A DNA stretch of 64,000 nucleotides from Thiobacillus sp. (GCA_030692355.1 JAUYCF010000042.1:122413-186412), one strand, 5' to 3'; shown: positions 29,537 through 38,556, numbered from the stretch's first letter. Numbers and translations: made by a program. The notes: generated from the sequence alone by a model not told the origin.

Positions 29537-29940
29537 CAAGCCACTTCCCAATCTTCCATCCGCAGCCCCGCCACACGGCTGAATTCACCGGTGTTGTGGG
29601 TAACCAGTGTGGCGTCGTGGGCGCGGGCAATGGCGGCAATCAGGGTGTCGTTGGGGCCGATGGGCTTGCCCTGGGTCAGCAGATTGGCGTGAATTTGACC
29701 GTAGTGCTCGGCGCATTCATCGTCAAAAGGCAGGCTTTGCAGGGGGGCGAAAAAGACTTTGAGCAGTTGTAAATTAGCTTCTACCCTTTGGCTGCGCCGT
29801 GCGCCATACAGCAACTCGGCCTTGACCACACTGCACATGGCAATGTCGGCGGGGCCATGTTGGCGGAAATGTTGCAGGATGGCTGGATGTTTTTCGTTGA
29901 GCAGGTGGATGCAGACGTTGGTGTCAAGCAGGTAAATCAT
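29536..29940 (-). CDS. vapC: VapC-type PIN-domain toxin
   Basis: A 134-residue PIN-domain ribonuclease toxin. The acidic active site is visible: Asp6 in YLLDTNVCIHLL, Glu in VVKAELLYGA and Asp in IGPNDTLIAAIA, followed by the late LVTHNTGEFSRV with a further acid. VapC proteins cleave RNA when freed from antitoxin. It overlaps the antitoxin gene by 4 bp and touches the DUF559 gene. Confidence 0.92.
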   Translation of the reverse strand: MIYLLDTNVCIHLLNEKHPAILQHFRQHGPADIAMCSVVKAELLYGARRSQRVEANLQLLKVFFAPLQSLPFDDECAEHYGQIHANLLTQGKPIGPNDTLIAAIARAHDATLVTHNTGEFSRVAGLRMEDWEVA

Positions 29941-30167
29941 TTGAGCGTCAACCGCTCTTCAAACTCACCTTGCGGCAGACGCTCCAGTGGCGCGCCTTCC
30001 CATTTTCCAAAAAGGTCGAAATAACCTTCCGGCCAATCCGCTGCGCTGGTGGCGTCGCGCTTGACCAACTCCGCCAGATAGCGTGAAAGGCTCAGGCCGG
30101 ATTGCGTGGCCCGGCGCTGGGCTTGCCGCGCAATCTCTTCGGGGACATAACAATGCAGTTGGGCCAT
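29937..30167 (-). CDS. VapB-type antitoxin, ribbon-helix-helix-like
   Basis: A 76-residue antitoxin. The N-terminal part (AQLHCYVPEEIARQAQRRAT, then GLSLSRYLAELVKR) is a ribbon-helix-helix DNA-binding domain that would bind its own promoter; the C-terminal tail (YFDLFGKWEGAPLERLPQ) would cover the VapC active site. The ATG at 30167 is followed by the family start. It overlaps vapC by 4 bp. Confidence 0.88.
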   Translation of the reverse strand: MAQLHCYVPEEIARQAQRRATQSGLSLSRYLAELVKRDATSAADWPEGYFDLFGKWEGAPLERLPQGEFEERLTLK

Positions 30168-30230
30168 GGGCGCCTCCTTGTATATGTGCTGTATGTGGAT
30201 GCTAGCAGAATCAGGCGACAAGCACTTCAT

Positions 30231-30372
30231 CCCAGATTGTCCATTAGCCGATTTGTGGTTCAGTAGGGTGCGCCGTGCGCACCATGGAGCATGGATCGGT
30301 GCGCACGGCGCACCCTACTGAACCACCTTGCCCCGGTCGCACCATCATCGTGTGTCTAATGGACAATCCGGG
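30231..30372. repeat. Nested inverted repeat upstream of the VapBC pair
   Basis: An outer pair (30231-30247 and 30356-30372, 16 of 17 matching, core ATTGTCCATTAG) encloses a perfect 28-bp pair (30256-30283 and 30298-30325, core GTAGGGTGCGCCGTGCGCAC). The whole can form a cruciform. It lies between the antitoxin start and the end of the chain-length-factor gene and probably marks the edge of the insertion. Confidence 0.8.
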
Positions 30373-30378
30373 TTCATG

Positions 30379-31182
30379 TCAGCCGCGATGCTCGGGCTCG
30401 ATCGTGATCGCCAGGCTGAGCGGCGCCAGGTAGTCCAGCACGACCCGCGTTTCCGTTCCGCGCGCCACGGCCTGCAGCAAGGGCAGCCCGCGCGCACAGG
30501 GGATGACGCGGCGCAGCGTTTCGAGTTCGGGCTCGGCCAGCGCATCGGGCGCGTCATCGGCGAGGCTGAGCCCGATCCGCGCCAGCGAGCGTGCGCTGCG
30601 TTCAGGCATCAGCGCCAGCGCGATGCCGAAGGCGCTGGGCAGCGGACGCTTGGCGTGCAGGGGTTCGGGGTAGGGCATGTCGTAGGCGACCAGCAGCGTG
30701 CCCCAGCCCTCGGCCGCGACCTGGGTCATCGCTTCCAAAAGGCCGGCGCCGAAGCTGCCGTCGTGGGCGCACAGCACGGTGGCCGGGGTCATGGCGCTGG
30801 AGGCGATGCCCCAGTAACCCGCCGGGGCGTTGTGCACCGAATTGTGGAAGCGGGTCGGCGAGATGCTCCGGTCGTCGGAAGCCAGCGTCTTGCAGAGGGC
30901 GTCGCAGTTGTCGTTGTCGGCGCCGGAGGAGGAAAATACCGCGGCCAGTTGCCGGGCATCGAGTTGCCCGGCCGCGCAGGCCTCCTGCGCCACCGCCAGC
31001 GCGACCTTGATCGCGAGGCCGGTGCGGCGGCGCTCGGCCGGGGGTAGAGACTGCGGTGCGGCTACCGCGAGGGGACGCGATTCGTAGGGGGCGGCGCCCG
31101 CCAGGATGGGCCGTGCCGCGGGCCAGTTGTCGAGTCCCGGACCGATCAGGCCGATGCCGTCGAGGTAGGCGGTGAGCTTCAT
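30379..31182 (-). CDS. Ketosynthase-like chain-length factor (ApeC-like)
   Basis: A 267-residue beta-ketoacyl synthase-like protein of the short N-terminal type (Ketoacyl-synt_2). It lacks the catalytic cysteine: the region VFSSSGADNDNC and the segment FHNSVHNAPAGYWGIA are typical of the inactive partner. In aryl polyene pathways such a protein pairs with an active ketosynthase to set chain length. It starts with an ATGA overlap with the active ketosynthase gene. A frame extends upstream to 31425 but reads that gene out of register. Confidence 0.85.
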   Translation of the reverse strand: MKLTAYLDGIGLIGPGLDNWPAARPILAGAAPYESRPLAVAAPQSLPPAERRRTGLAIKVALAVAQEACAAGQLDARQLAAVFSSSGADNDNCDALCKTLASDDRSISPTRFHNSVHNAPAGYWGIASSAMTPATVLCAHDGSFGAGLLEAMTQVAAEGWGTLLVAYDMPYPEPLHAKRPLPSAFGIALALMPERSARSLARIGLSLADDAPDALAEPELETLRRVIPCARGLPLLQAVARGTETRVVLDYLAPLSLAITIEPEHRG

Positions 31183-32375
31183 TCCGCTCGCCCCAGGATC
31201 AGGCTGCAGTTGGTGCCGCCGAATCCGAACGAGTTGCTGAGCACCCGGCGCGGCGCGGCCTGCTGGTTCGCGGTCAGATACTGGATGGGGATGCACGGGT
31301 CGACGCAGCGCGTGTTGACCCCGCCCGGCAGGAAGCCCTGCTGCAGCGCCAGCGCACCGATGATCGCTTCCAGGCCGCCGGCCGCGCCGAGGGTGTGGCC
31401 GGTCGCGCCCTTGGTCGAGCTGCACGGTACGGTATCGCCGAACAAGGCTGCGACCGCGCGGCCCTCGGCGGCATCGTTGCCCGGCGTCGCGGTGCCGTGC
31501 AGGTTGATGTAGTCGATGTCGGCAGGCTGCAGGCCCGCCGTCTTGAGTGCGGCGGCCATCGCCATGCGCGCGCCCAGGCCTTCGGGGTGCGGCGACGACA
31601 TGTGATGGGCATCGCTTGATTCGCCCGCGCCCAAGAGCAGCACGGCATCGGCATCGAGGCTGGCGGCCGGGCGCTCAAGCAGGATGAAGGCCGCCGCCTC
31701 GCCGATGGAGAGGCCGTTGCGGTCGGCATCGTAGGGCCGGCAGGGTTCGGGCGACAGCAGCTCCAGCGAGTTGAAGCCGTACAGCGTGGTGAGGCACAGC
31801 GAATCGACGCCGCCGACGATGGCGGCGTCGATCAGGCCGGCTTCGATCATCCGCGCCGCCGCGGCGAACACCTTGGCGCTCGACGAGCAGGCGGTGGAAA
31901 CCACTACGGCCGGGCCTTCCAGATTGAAAGCGGTGCGCACGAAATCGGCCGCCGAATAGGTGTTGTGCGTGGTGCGATAGTGGAAGCCGTCCGGCAGGGC
32001 GCCGGTCACAGGGTCGCGGCGGCGATAGGCCTGCTCGGTCTGCAGGATGCCGGAGGTGCTGGTGCCGAGCAGCACGCCGACCCGCCGCCGGCCGTGGCGT
32101 GCAATGGCTGATTCGACGGCGGCATTGAAGCCATCCTGCTGCAGCCCCAGCCAGGCGAGACGGTTGTTGCGGCATTCGTATCCGGCCAGGCTGGCCGGCA
32201 AAGGCGCCTCGTCCACGCCGGCCACTTCGCCGATGTACGTTGCCAGGTCGGTCACCGTCTCGAAGGCGCAGGGCGCGAGCCCGTTCTTTTGCGCGCGCAA
32301 GGCGGCCAAGGTCGCTTCCATGCCGTGGCCCAGGCAACTGGCAGCGGTGAAATGGGTGAGCTGGAGCGGGATCAC
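31179..32375 (-). CDS. Beta-ketoacyl-ACP synthase II-like ketosynthase (ApeO-like)
   Basis: A 398-residue condensing enzyme that extends an acyl-ACP with malonyl-ACP. The Cys-His-His site is complete: Cys163 in VVSTACSSSAKVF, His in NLHGTATPGND and His in KGATGHTLGAAG; the C-terminal motif SNSFGFGGTNCSL is present. I chose the GTG at 32375 just before the family start; the open frame to 32510 overlaps the methyltransferase gene and reads it out of frame. It pairs with the chain-length factor downstream. Its N-terminal segment (about residues 8-55) is duplicated in the hybrid frame near 33.4 kb. Confidence 0.9.
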   Translation of the reverse strand: MIPLQLTHFTAASCLGHGMEATLAALRAQKNGLAPCAFETVTDLATYIGEVAGVDEAPLPASLAGYECRNNRLAWLGLQQDGFNAAVESAIARHGRRRVGVLLGTSTSGILQTEQAYRRRDPVTGALPDGFHYRTTHNTYSAADFVRTAFNLEGPAVVVSTACSSSAKVFAAAARMIEAGLIDAAIVGGVDSLCLTTLYGFNSLELLSPEPCRPYDADRNGLSIGEAAAFILLERPAASLDADAVLLLGAGESSDAHHMSSPHPEGLGARMAMAAALKTAGLQPADIDYINLHGTATPGNDAAEGRAVAALFGDTVPCSSTKGATGHTLGAAGGLEAIIGALALQQGFLPGGVNTRCVDPCIPIQYLTANQQAAPRRVLSNSFGFGGTNCSLILGRAE

Positions 32376-32407
32376 GAAGCGGGTGAATGGCGGGGGTGGG
32401 ACGGATT

Positions 32408-33127
32408 TTAGCCCAACCTGGCGATCAGCATGACGTTGGCGAAGGGCAGGCCGCCGTTCATGCCGGCGGCCTCGACGTGGAAGCCGAGCGACTCCAGTGC
32501 CTGCTTCCACTCGTGCAGGGGGCGGCCGTGGGTGGGGGGCAGGCCGTTGCCGCGAAAGAAGGCCACCGTGCGGTCGACCCAGTTGCTGAGCCTGAAAGCG
32601 AGGCCGGCGTCGGCATCGCCGACACGGGTGATAAACAGGCCATTGGCGGGCAAGGCGGCGCGCACCCGGCGCAGCACCTCATCCTGGGCCGGGATGTCGA
32701 CGTAGTGCAGGACGTCCATGATCACCACGACGTCGGCCTGACCGAAATCAACATGGCGCATGTCGCCCTGCTCGAAGCGGGCCGGCGCGTCGAGGGCGAT
32801 TTGCGCGCGCTGAATGTCGCTGCCCAGCAAATCGACGCCACGGATATCCGCGGGCTGTCCGGGCGCGGCCCAGCCGGCGGGCCATTTGCCGGCCGCATAG
32901 CTTTGGCGGGCGGCAAGCAGCCAGGCGGCAAGCAGGCCCTGGCCGCAACCGAGATCGAGAATGCGCGCCTTGTCCGGGATCAGGCCGCGCTCCAGCAGGG
33001 CGAGAAACATCGGGTCGCCGCCGAGCTTGCCGCGGGCGAAGTGGTAGGCGAAGCGGCCTGCGGCGCGATAGGGCTGGCTGGCAAGATCGACGAGATGCTG
33101 GCGGAGGGTGTGTGGACTGAGGCTCAT
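32408..33127 (-). CDS. SAM-dependent class I methyltransferase
   Basis: A 239-residue methyltransferase. Motif I is RILDLGCGQGLLAAWLL, motif II is the acidic DIRGVDLLGSDIQRA, and later motifs are FEQGDMRHVDFGQADVVVIM and LPANGLFITRVGDAD. In aryl polyene clusters methyltransferases decorate the aryl head group, a plausible role here. It overlaps the downstream end of the hybrid frame by 4 bp and lies 32 bp before the ketosynthase start. Confidence 0.88.
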   Translation of the reverse strand: MSLSPHTLRQHLVDLASQPYRAAGRFAYHFARGKLGGDPMFLALLERGLIPDKARILDLGCGQGLLAAWLLAARQSYAAGKWPAGWAAPGQPADIRGVDLLGSDIQRAQIALDAPARFEQGDMRHVDFGQADVVVIMDVLHYVDIPAQDEVLRRVRAALPANGLFITRVGDADAGLAFRLSNWVDRTVAFFRGNGLPPTHGRPLHEWKQALESLGFHVEAAGMNGGLPFANVMLIARLG

Positions 33128-33561
33128 GATGCGGCGGATTGAAGGACGGAAGGGAGGGTGGCGGTGCGCGGACTCCGTGCCTGCGCGGATTCGAACAGGC
33201 GCGCGCGGGCCTGGGGGCGGTCGATCAGATCCAGCACCTGCGGGGTCGCTTCGGGGTCGGGGCCATCGTCGATGCCGGCCACTTCGCCGATGTACGCTGC
33301 CAGGCCGGTCACCGTCTCGAAGGCGCGGGGCGCGAGCCCGCTCTTTTGCGCGCGCAGGGCAGCCAGCGCCGCCTTCAGGCCGTGGCCAAGGCAGCTTGCA
33401 GCGGTGAAAAGCGGCGTCCCTGCCCCTTTCAGAATCACATGCCGGGTGATGACCGCTGCAATCTGCCGGTACCAGGGCGCCTGCCAGGCGTTTTTCAAGG
33501 CCTGTTCTCCGGGCTGCGGAAGCGCCGATGGGTGCGTTGTGTGCGGTTCACAAAAGAGCAT
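33124..33561 (-). pseudogene. Hybrid frame: ketosynthase N-terminus fused to a deacetylase fragment
   Basis: A 145-codon frame. Residues about 51-98 (FTAASCLGHGLKAALAALRA onward) copy the N-terminus of the ketosynthase encoded at 32.2-32.35 kb. Residues about 98-116 (DDGPDPEATPQVLDLIDR) copy the metal-site segment of the deacetylase next door (DDGPDPLVTPQVLDILDR). The rest matches nothing I know. The junction lies at a shared I/V-D-E/D. No catalytic residue of either enzyme set is complete, so it is probably a recombination remnant, although it keeps an open frame with 4-bp overlap to the methyltransferase gene. Confidence 0.65.
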
Positions 33562-34351
33562 CCCGCAAGCGGACAAAACGCAGCCCGGCGGCGGCGGCCG
33601 ACTCCAGCACCGCTGGCAGTACGTCGAGAATAACCGGAATGCCCCCGGGGGTCCGTGCCGCATTGCCGTCATGCAGCAGCAAAATAGCGCCCCCCCGCAG
33701 CGCATGCAACAGCGCATTCTTGACTTGCCCGGCGTCACCGATGCGGGTGTCGAAACCCCGCGCCGACCAGCTGGCGAGCGTCAGGTCGAGTCGCGCCAGC
33801 ACGGGGTCGAGAAAAGGATTGCGCAAGCCGGCAGGGGCACGGAAAAACATGGGTCGCTGACCGGTAATCCGGCCGAGGGTGCTTTGTGCGGCCTGCAGTT
33901 CGCGCATGAAACCACGCGGGCCCAGCAGGGAAAAGTAATGGCGGTGGCGCTGGCTGTGATTTTCCACGGCATGGCCACGGCGCACGATTTCACGGCATAC
34001 ATCCGGATAGCGTGCCGCTTTTTCGCCGATACAGAAAAAAGTGGCTTGAGCGCCATAGCGATCCAGAATATCCAGCACCTGCGGGGTGACGAGGGGGTCG
34101 GGGCCGTCATCGATGGTGAGGGCGATTTCGTTTCTGGCGGCGGCGGTGGCGGGCAGCCGCGTCCAGTTCGGCCCCAGCCAGTTGCTGCGCGGCCACAGGC
34201 CGGCGGCGGTCAGCACCAGGTGATTGATGACCACGATTCCCAGCGCCCAACGCCATTGGCCGGGGGCGGCGATCACGGCGACCAGGGCCAGGCCATGCAG
34301 CGCGACGGATGCGCGGATCAACAGGGTGGGCCGCCAGGCTGAATCAAGCAT
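33548..34351 (-). CDS. Polysaccharide deacetylase family protein
   Basis: A 267-residue protein with two N-terminal membrane helices (about 8-55) and a NodB-type deacetylase domain. The metal site has TIDDGPDP and the HSQRH motif in VENHSQRHRHYF; the catalytic base region MFFRAPAGLRNP and the late ILLLHDGNA follow. NodB enzymes remove N- or O-acetyl groups from glycans; the substrate here is unknown, perhaps the carrier or sugar part of the exported lipid. The ATG at 34351 overlaps the exporter gene by 8 bp; an earlier start at 34381 is less likely. Confidence 0.85.
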   Translation of the reverse strand: MLDSAWRPTLLIRASVALHGLALVAVIAAPGQWRWALGIVVINHLVLTAAGLWPRSNWLGPNWTRLPATAAARNEIALTIDDGPDPLVTPQVLDILDRYGAQATFFCIGEKAARYPDVCREIVRRGHAVENHSQRHRHYFSLLGPRGFMRELQAAQSTLGRITGQRPMFFRAPAGLRNPFLDPVLARLDLTLASWSARGFDTRIGDAGQVKNALLHALRGGAILLLHDGNAARTPGGIPVILDVLPAVLESAAAAGLRFVRLRDALL

Positions 34352-36698
34352 TGGATTGGCTGGCATCGGCCTGCCGGGCAAAAATCGCCGAATAAAGCAA
34401 GGCCAGGATGACGCCCGGTGCGACGGTCACGCCCAGCGCCTGCAGGAGGGAGACGTCGGAAAACGCGAGCAGGCCAAACCCTGCGACGGTGGTGAGGCTG
34501 GCAAACAGCATCGAGGCCAGCGTGCGCGGCAGGATCGGCGTGCGCGGATCGGGCCGATCAAAAAACAGGGCGTAATTGGAACCCACCGCGGCCACCAGCA
34601 ACAAGCCCACCAGATGCAGGATGATCATTTGCTGGCCGAACAGGCTCAATCCCGCGGTGACGGTAATGACCGCCGCCGCCAGCGGCGCGATGATGCGCAG
34701 CACGCGCTTGGGCGAGCGAAAAACCGCGAGCAGCAACACGATAATGGCAAGCAGCCCGCCGAGCGACAGCACGATGGCTTCACGCAGGTAACCGGAATAC
34801 AGGCGGTCCGATTCGGTCTTCATGTCCACGAACAGCGCATCGGGGATTGCGTTCAAGGCAGCGCGGATAGGATCGGCGTCGATGTTGCCCCCCTCGGGCG
34901 CGGTCAGCGGCAACAAGGCCCGCCATTGCCCGTGTTGCTGGATGAGCAGGGCATCGACCGCCATCGCCATCGAGGTTTGCTGCAGGTCGCCTGCCTGCAG
35001 CAAAGGCTGGCTGCGCGCGGCGGCGGTGTCGTCCAGAAACGGCGTAAGCAGTTGCGCGCGCACCGGCAGGCCCTGGACCGCTTGCGCCAGGCGTGTTTCC
35101 AGCACCGGGCGCGGGGGCAGGCTGGCCTGGCGTTCGCGTTGCGTGGCCACGCTGGGGAGATAACGGCTCGGGCTTTCGAATCCGGCGAGCTCGCCTTGCT
35201 CGACCTGGGCTTGCAGCAGCGAGGAAACCCGCTCGGCGGTGCGCAATACGGATTCCTGGTTCGCGCCCGAGACGACGACCAGGTAGCGCACGTCCGGCGC
35301 GCCCATGTCGGCGCGCAAGCGGGTATCGAGTTCCATATCGGCTTGCGACACCGGACTGAGCGATGCAATTTTGTCGTTCCACAAGCCGGCGCGGTGATCG
35401 ATCACGATGGCGCAGGCCGCCAGCAGCACGATCGCCGCAGGCCAGCGCAGTGCGGCAGCGCGTTGGACGACGCGGGACAGGATGAGCCCGATCGCCGATA
35501 CATCGTGAATACGGAAGCTGACGGGCAGCAGCGAAGGCAGGACAAAGCGCGTCACCGTTGCGGCCACGATCAGCCCGGCAATGGCATACAAGCCGAGTTG
35601 CGCCAGACCGGGAAAACCGGACAGCAGCAGCGAGGCAAAGCCGGCTATCGATGTCAGCACCCCGAGGCGGATGGTGGGCCAGAAGCGCTTGACCCAGCTT
35701 TGATGATCCGCACGGTTCTGTTCCGATTGCACGAACAGGTAGATCGAATAATCCACGGCTTCGCCGATCAGCGCGGTACCGAATCCCAGGGTGATGCCGT
35801 GCACCGCGCCGAAGCCCAGGCTGACCGCCGCAATGCCCGCCAGCGCGCCGCTGATCACCGGCAACAGCCCCAATGCCAGGGCGCTGAAGGAACGATAAAC
35901 GAGTAACAAGAGCGTTGCGATGAGGGCAAGGCTGAGGATGGAGAGGCGGGTGACCTGGCGCTTGATGGTGTCGCGCGACGTCACCGAAAACACGCCGGGG
36001 CCGGTCATCACCAGTCGGGCGGAGGCGGTCGCCCCGGGCGCCTGCTCGAACGCCTGCCGAATGGCGGCCATGGCGTGTTGCTGGGCATCGGTGTCGCTTC
36101 CCGAGGCACGCGTTTGCACCAGCATCAAGGCGCGCGTGCCATCGCGCGACGCCCATGCGCCCTCCACCAGCTGCGGCTGGGTGCCGCTGTCGAACTGCTC
36201 GAGCAATTGCACCATTTCCCCGGTGGGATCGCGCGGCAGCAGGGACTTGACCAGCAACCCGGCAGGCGAGGCCAGCAGGTCGATGCTGTCGCTCAAGGCG
36301 GCATGCAGGCCATCCGCACTGAAGCGCTCAGGCGTCACCGTCGGGCTCAACAGGTAACGATTGTCGAACAGGAAGTCACGGTCGCGCTCGGCGTTGACGG
36401 GCTCGCCGTTATTGACGCTGACAAACGTGCGGTCGGCGCGCAGACGCTCGGCGACTTGCCGGGAAAGGCTGGCGCGGGTGGGCGCGTCGGCGCCTTCGAT
36501 GCCAACCAGAATCAGGCGCGAGGCGAGGCCGTCGCTGACCTGATCCATGAGCAGCTGCTGCTCGGGGGTGGGCGTGCGCGGCATGAATGCCGACAGGTCG
36601 GTGGTGAATTGGGTGCGGCTGATGATGCCGACACAGGCCAGCAAAAAAATCAGCCACAGCACGATGGCGGCGGTGCCGCGGCGGCGCGGGTGGGTCAT
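34344..36698 (-). CDS. MMPL/RND-type lipid exporter
   Basis: A 784-residue RND-superfamily transporter with 12 predicted helices in two halves, each with a large periplasmic loop (first loop about 35-230, second about 410-600). Typical segments are FGTALIGEAVDYSIYLFVQS with the proton-relay Asp, and VAAVGSNYALFFDRPD in the second half. Members of this type lie in aryl polyene clusters and are thought to move the lipid product across the inner membrane. It overlaps the LolA-like gene by 4 bp and the deacetylase gene by 8 bp. Confidence 0.92.
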   Translation of the reverse strand: MTHPRRRGTAAIVLWLIFLLACVGIISRTQFTTDLSAFMPRTPTPEQQLLMDQVSDGLASRLILVGIEGADAPTRASLSRQVAERLRADRTFVSVNNGEPVNAERDRDFLFDNRYLLSPTVTPERFSADGLHAALSDSIDLLASPAGLLVKSLLPRDPTGEMVQLLEQFDSGTQPQLVEGAWASRDGTRALMLVQTRASGSDTDAQQHAMAAIRQAFEQAPGATASARLVMTGPGVFSVTSRDTIKRQVTRLSILSLALIATLLLLVYRSFSALALGLLPVISGALAGIAAVSLGFGAVHGITLGFGTALIGEAVDYSIYLFVQSEQNRADHQSWVKRFWPTIRLGVLTSIAGFASLLLSGFPGLAQLGLYAIAGLIVAATVTRFVLPSLLPVSFRIHDVSAIGLILSRVVQRAAALRWPAAIVLLAACAIVIDHRAGLWNDKIASLSPVSQADMELDTRLRADMGAPDVRYLVVVSGANQESVLRTAERVSSLLQAQVEQGELAGFESPSRYLPSVATQRERQASLPPRPVLETRLAQAVQGLPVRAQLLTPFLDDTAAARSQPLLQAGDLQQTSMAMAVDALLIQQHGQWRALLPLTAPEGGNIDADPIRAALNAIPDALFVDMKTESDRLYSGYLREAIVLSLGGLLAIIVLLLAVFRSPKRVLRIIAPLAAAVITVTAGLSLFGQQMIILHLVGLLLVAAVGSNYALFFDRPDPRTPILPRTLASMLFASLTTVAGFGLLAFSDVSLLQALGVTVAPGVILALLYSAIFARQADASQSNA

Positions 36699-37291
36699 TG
36701 TGGCGGTGCCCGCTTTTCGATGGTCATCAAGGAACGGTCGCCGTCAGCCTGGAGAATCTCGACGCTGCGCACCACGTCCTTGACCCCCTCCATCCGGATG
36801 CGGGCGATGACGGCGCCGACCTTGGGGTCGAGCGGGGTGAGCACCAGGGTCCAGCGTTCCTGCCCGCCGTCCAGGACCAGGTGGTAGATCCGTTCCAGGG
36901 CCTTGCGATCCCCGGCCAGCGTGGCGCGTATGCTCTCGATCATGCCGGCCACCTCCGGGTAGTCCTTGAGCTGCAGCACGTGTTTGCGGCGGCCGCGTTC
37001 AACGGTGAGGGTGTCGCCGTCGAGCACCATGGTCTCGGGCTTCGGTTTCAGGGTGCGCTTTTCCAGGCGGGCCGGCGCGATGAACAGCAGTTCGCCGGAA
37101 GACTCGATCGGCTGTTCGAGGATGGCAATGAATTTTTTCTCGGTGAAGGTGGCCGCGCCTTGCGGGCTCTTCGCCAGATTCGCCATCAGCTGGGCGATGC
37201 TCAGCGGGGCGGCCTGAACGATGGGGCTGACCAGCAGCGCCAGCCAGACCAGGACACACTGTCGAAAGCGGGGTCGCGTGCGTCGGGTCAT
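36695..37291 (-). CDS. LolA-like outer-membrane lipid carrier protein
   Basis: A 198-residue periplasmic protein with a signal peptide (about 1-27, ending SPIVQAAP). The domain is the LolA/LolB half-barrel (FTEKKFIAILEQPIESSGEL, then LEKRTLKPKPETMVLDGDTL), here a chaperone for the hydrophobic product and not for lipoproteins, judging by its place beside the MMPL exporter. It starts 3 bp after the acyltransferase stop. Confidence 0.9.
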   Translation of the reverse strand: MTRRTRPRFRQCVLVWLALLVSPIVQAAPLSIAQLMANLAKSPQGAATFTEKKFIAILEQPIESSGELLFIAPARLEKRTLKPKPETMVLDGDTLTVERGRRKHVLQLKDYPEVAGMIESIRATLAGDRKALERIYHLVLDGGQERWTLVLTPLDPKVGAVIARIRMEGVKDVVRSVEILQADGDRSLMTIEKRAPPQ

Positions 37292-37294
37292 GTT

Positions 37295-38230
37295 TTAGCC
37301 GGCATCCTTGGGGCGCCAGAAATCGAAGAAGTTGAACCAGTTGCAGGGGGCGGCGCGGCAATGGCGTTCCAGGCAGGCGGCGTAGGCCGCCACCGCGCCC
37401 TGGATGGCGGCATCGCGGCCGCTCCGTTCGAGCGCGCTGAAATCGGCCAGCCGCTCGAAGCGGATGGCGTAGCGGTTGCCGCCCAGGTAAAGCCCGCTCA
37501 TGAAAAGCACCGGGCGCTTCAGCATCGCGGCCAGGCGCATCGGCCCGAGCGGAAACTCGGCGTCCGCCCCCAGGAAGGGCACGCGCAGGGTCGGCTCGCT
37601 GCCGAGGGTGCGGTCGCCCAGCACGCCGAGCACCATGCCCTCGTCGAGGCAGGCCTGCACCCGCAGCATCGAGTCGATCTGCCCCAGCGGGATGATGTCC
37701 CGCACCGCCGCCGGGTTGATGGCGGCCAGCGCGGCATTGAGCTTGCGGGCGTTTTCCTCGTACATGACCATGGTCACCCTGAGGCCGGGCTGCCGGCGGC
37801 CGAGGGCGCGCACCACCTCGAAGCTGCCCAGGTGCGCGCCCATCAGGATGGCCCCCCGCCCGGCGGACAGCACGTCCTGGATGACGTCCTCGCCATGCAC
37901 CTCCACCTGAAACAGGTCGAAGCGCCCATTGAGCAGAAAAATCCGGTCGTGGATAGTGGAGGCAAAGCTGTAAAAGTGCCGGAACACGTCGGCAAACCTG
38001 GGCGCCCGATCCAGCGCCCGGCGCAGATAGGCACGCGAGGCGGCCTTGGCGGCGGGGGCGAACAGCAGAAAGTAGAGGCTGATGCCGGCCAGCACGAACC
38101 GGGCGGGGGCACGCCCCAGGCGCAGGGAGATCCAGGCCATCAGGCGCAGCATGGCCCGATTGCTGCGCTCGGGGCGAATCACCCATTCCGCTTGCGGCGA
38201 GGCCTGACGCGCCATTTTCGGTGCGGTCAC
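37295..38230 (-). CDS. LpxL/HtrB-like lysophospholipid acyltransferase
   Basis: A 311-residue inner-membrane acyltransferase. It has one N-terminal membrane helix (about 37-60) and the HX4E motif in MGAHLGSFEVVRAL, followed by LGVLGDRTLGSEPTLRVPFL, which resembles the second LpxL motif. In this operon it probably attaches the polyene acyl group to a lipid anchor. It overlaps the dehydratase gene by 4 bp. Confidence 0.9.
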   Translation of the reverse strand: MTAPKMARQASPQAEWVIRPERSNRAMLRLMAWISLRLGRAPARFVLAGISLYFLLFAPAAKAASRAYLRRALDRAPRFADVFRHFYSFASTIHDRIFLLNGRFDLFQVEVHGEDVIQDVLSAGRGAILMGAHLGSFEVVRALGRRQPGLRVTMVMYEENARKLNAALAAINPAAVRDIIPLGQIDSMLRVQACLDEGMVLGVLGDRTLGSEPTLRVPFLGADAEFPLGPMRLAAMLKRPVLFMSGLYLGGNRYAIRFERLADFSALERSGRDAAIQGAVAAYAACLERHCRAAPCNWFNFFDFWRPKDAG

Positions 38231-38556
38231 GCCGGGGACGCCTGCGAAAAAACGACGCTGCCGCTGGCCACGCCGCGCTCATCGCCACGGACATCGAGGC
38301 AGCGGATCTCGAAGCGGAAGCCGCCGGCCGGCGATTCGGCGCTGTGCAGGGTGAGGGACTCGCCGGGCTGGACCGGACTGTGGAACTTCACCGACTTGAG
38401 CTGCCAGGCCGCGTTCTGCCTGCCCAGCCCCGCCGCCAAAGCATGCAGGGCCTCATCCAGCAGCACGACCCCGGGAAGGATGGGCTGGCCGGGAAAGTGC
38501 CCGGCATGGGCGGGATGGTCGGCGGCGATGGGCAGGGGCACGGCGTGCTCGCTCAT
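38227..38556 (-). CDS. FabZ-like 3-hydroxyacyl-ACP dehydratase (ApeI-like)
   Basis: A 109-residue single hotdog domain. It has the FabZ catalytic loop HFPGQPILPGVVLLDEALHA with the active-site His, and a typical central segment LKSVKFHSPVQPGESLTLHS. It would remove water from 3-hydroxyacyl-ACP, keeping the trans double bond needed for a polyene. Its partner may be the ApeP-like protein at the other end of the operon. It overlaps both the ligase and the acyltransferase genes by 4 bp. Confidence 0.88.
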   Translation of the reverse strand: MSEHAVPLPIAADHPAHAGHFPGQPILPGVVLLDEALHALAAGLGRQNAAWQLKSVKFHSPVQPGESLTLHSAESPAGGFRFEIRCLDVRGDERGVASGSVVFSQASPA

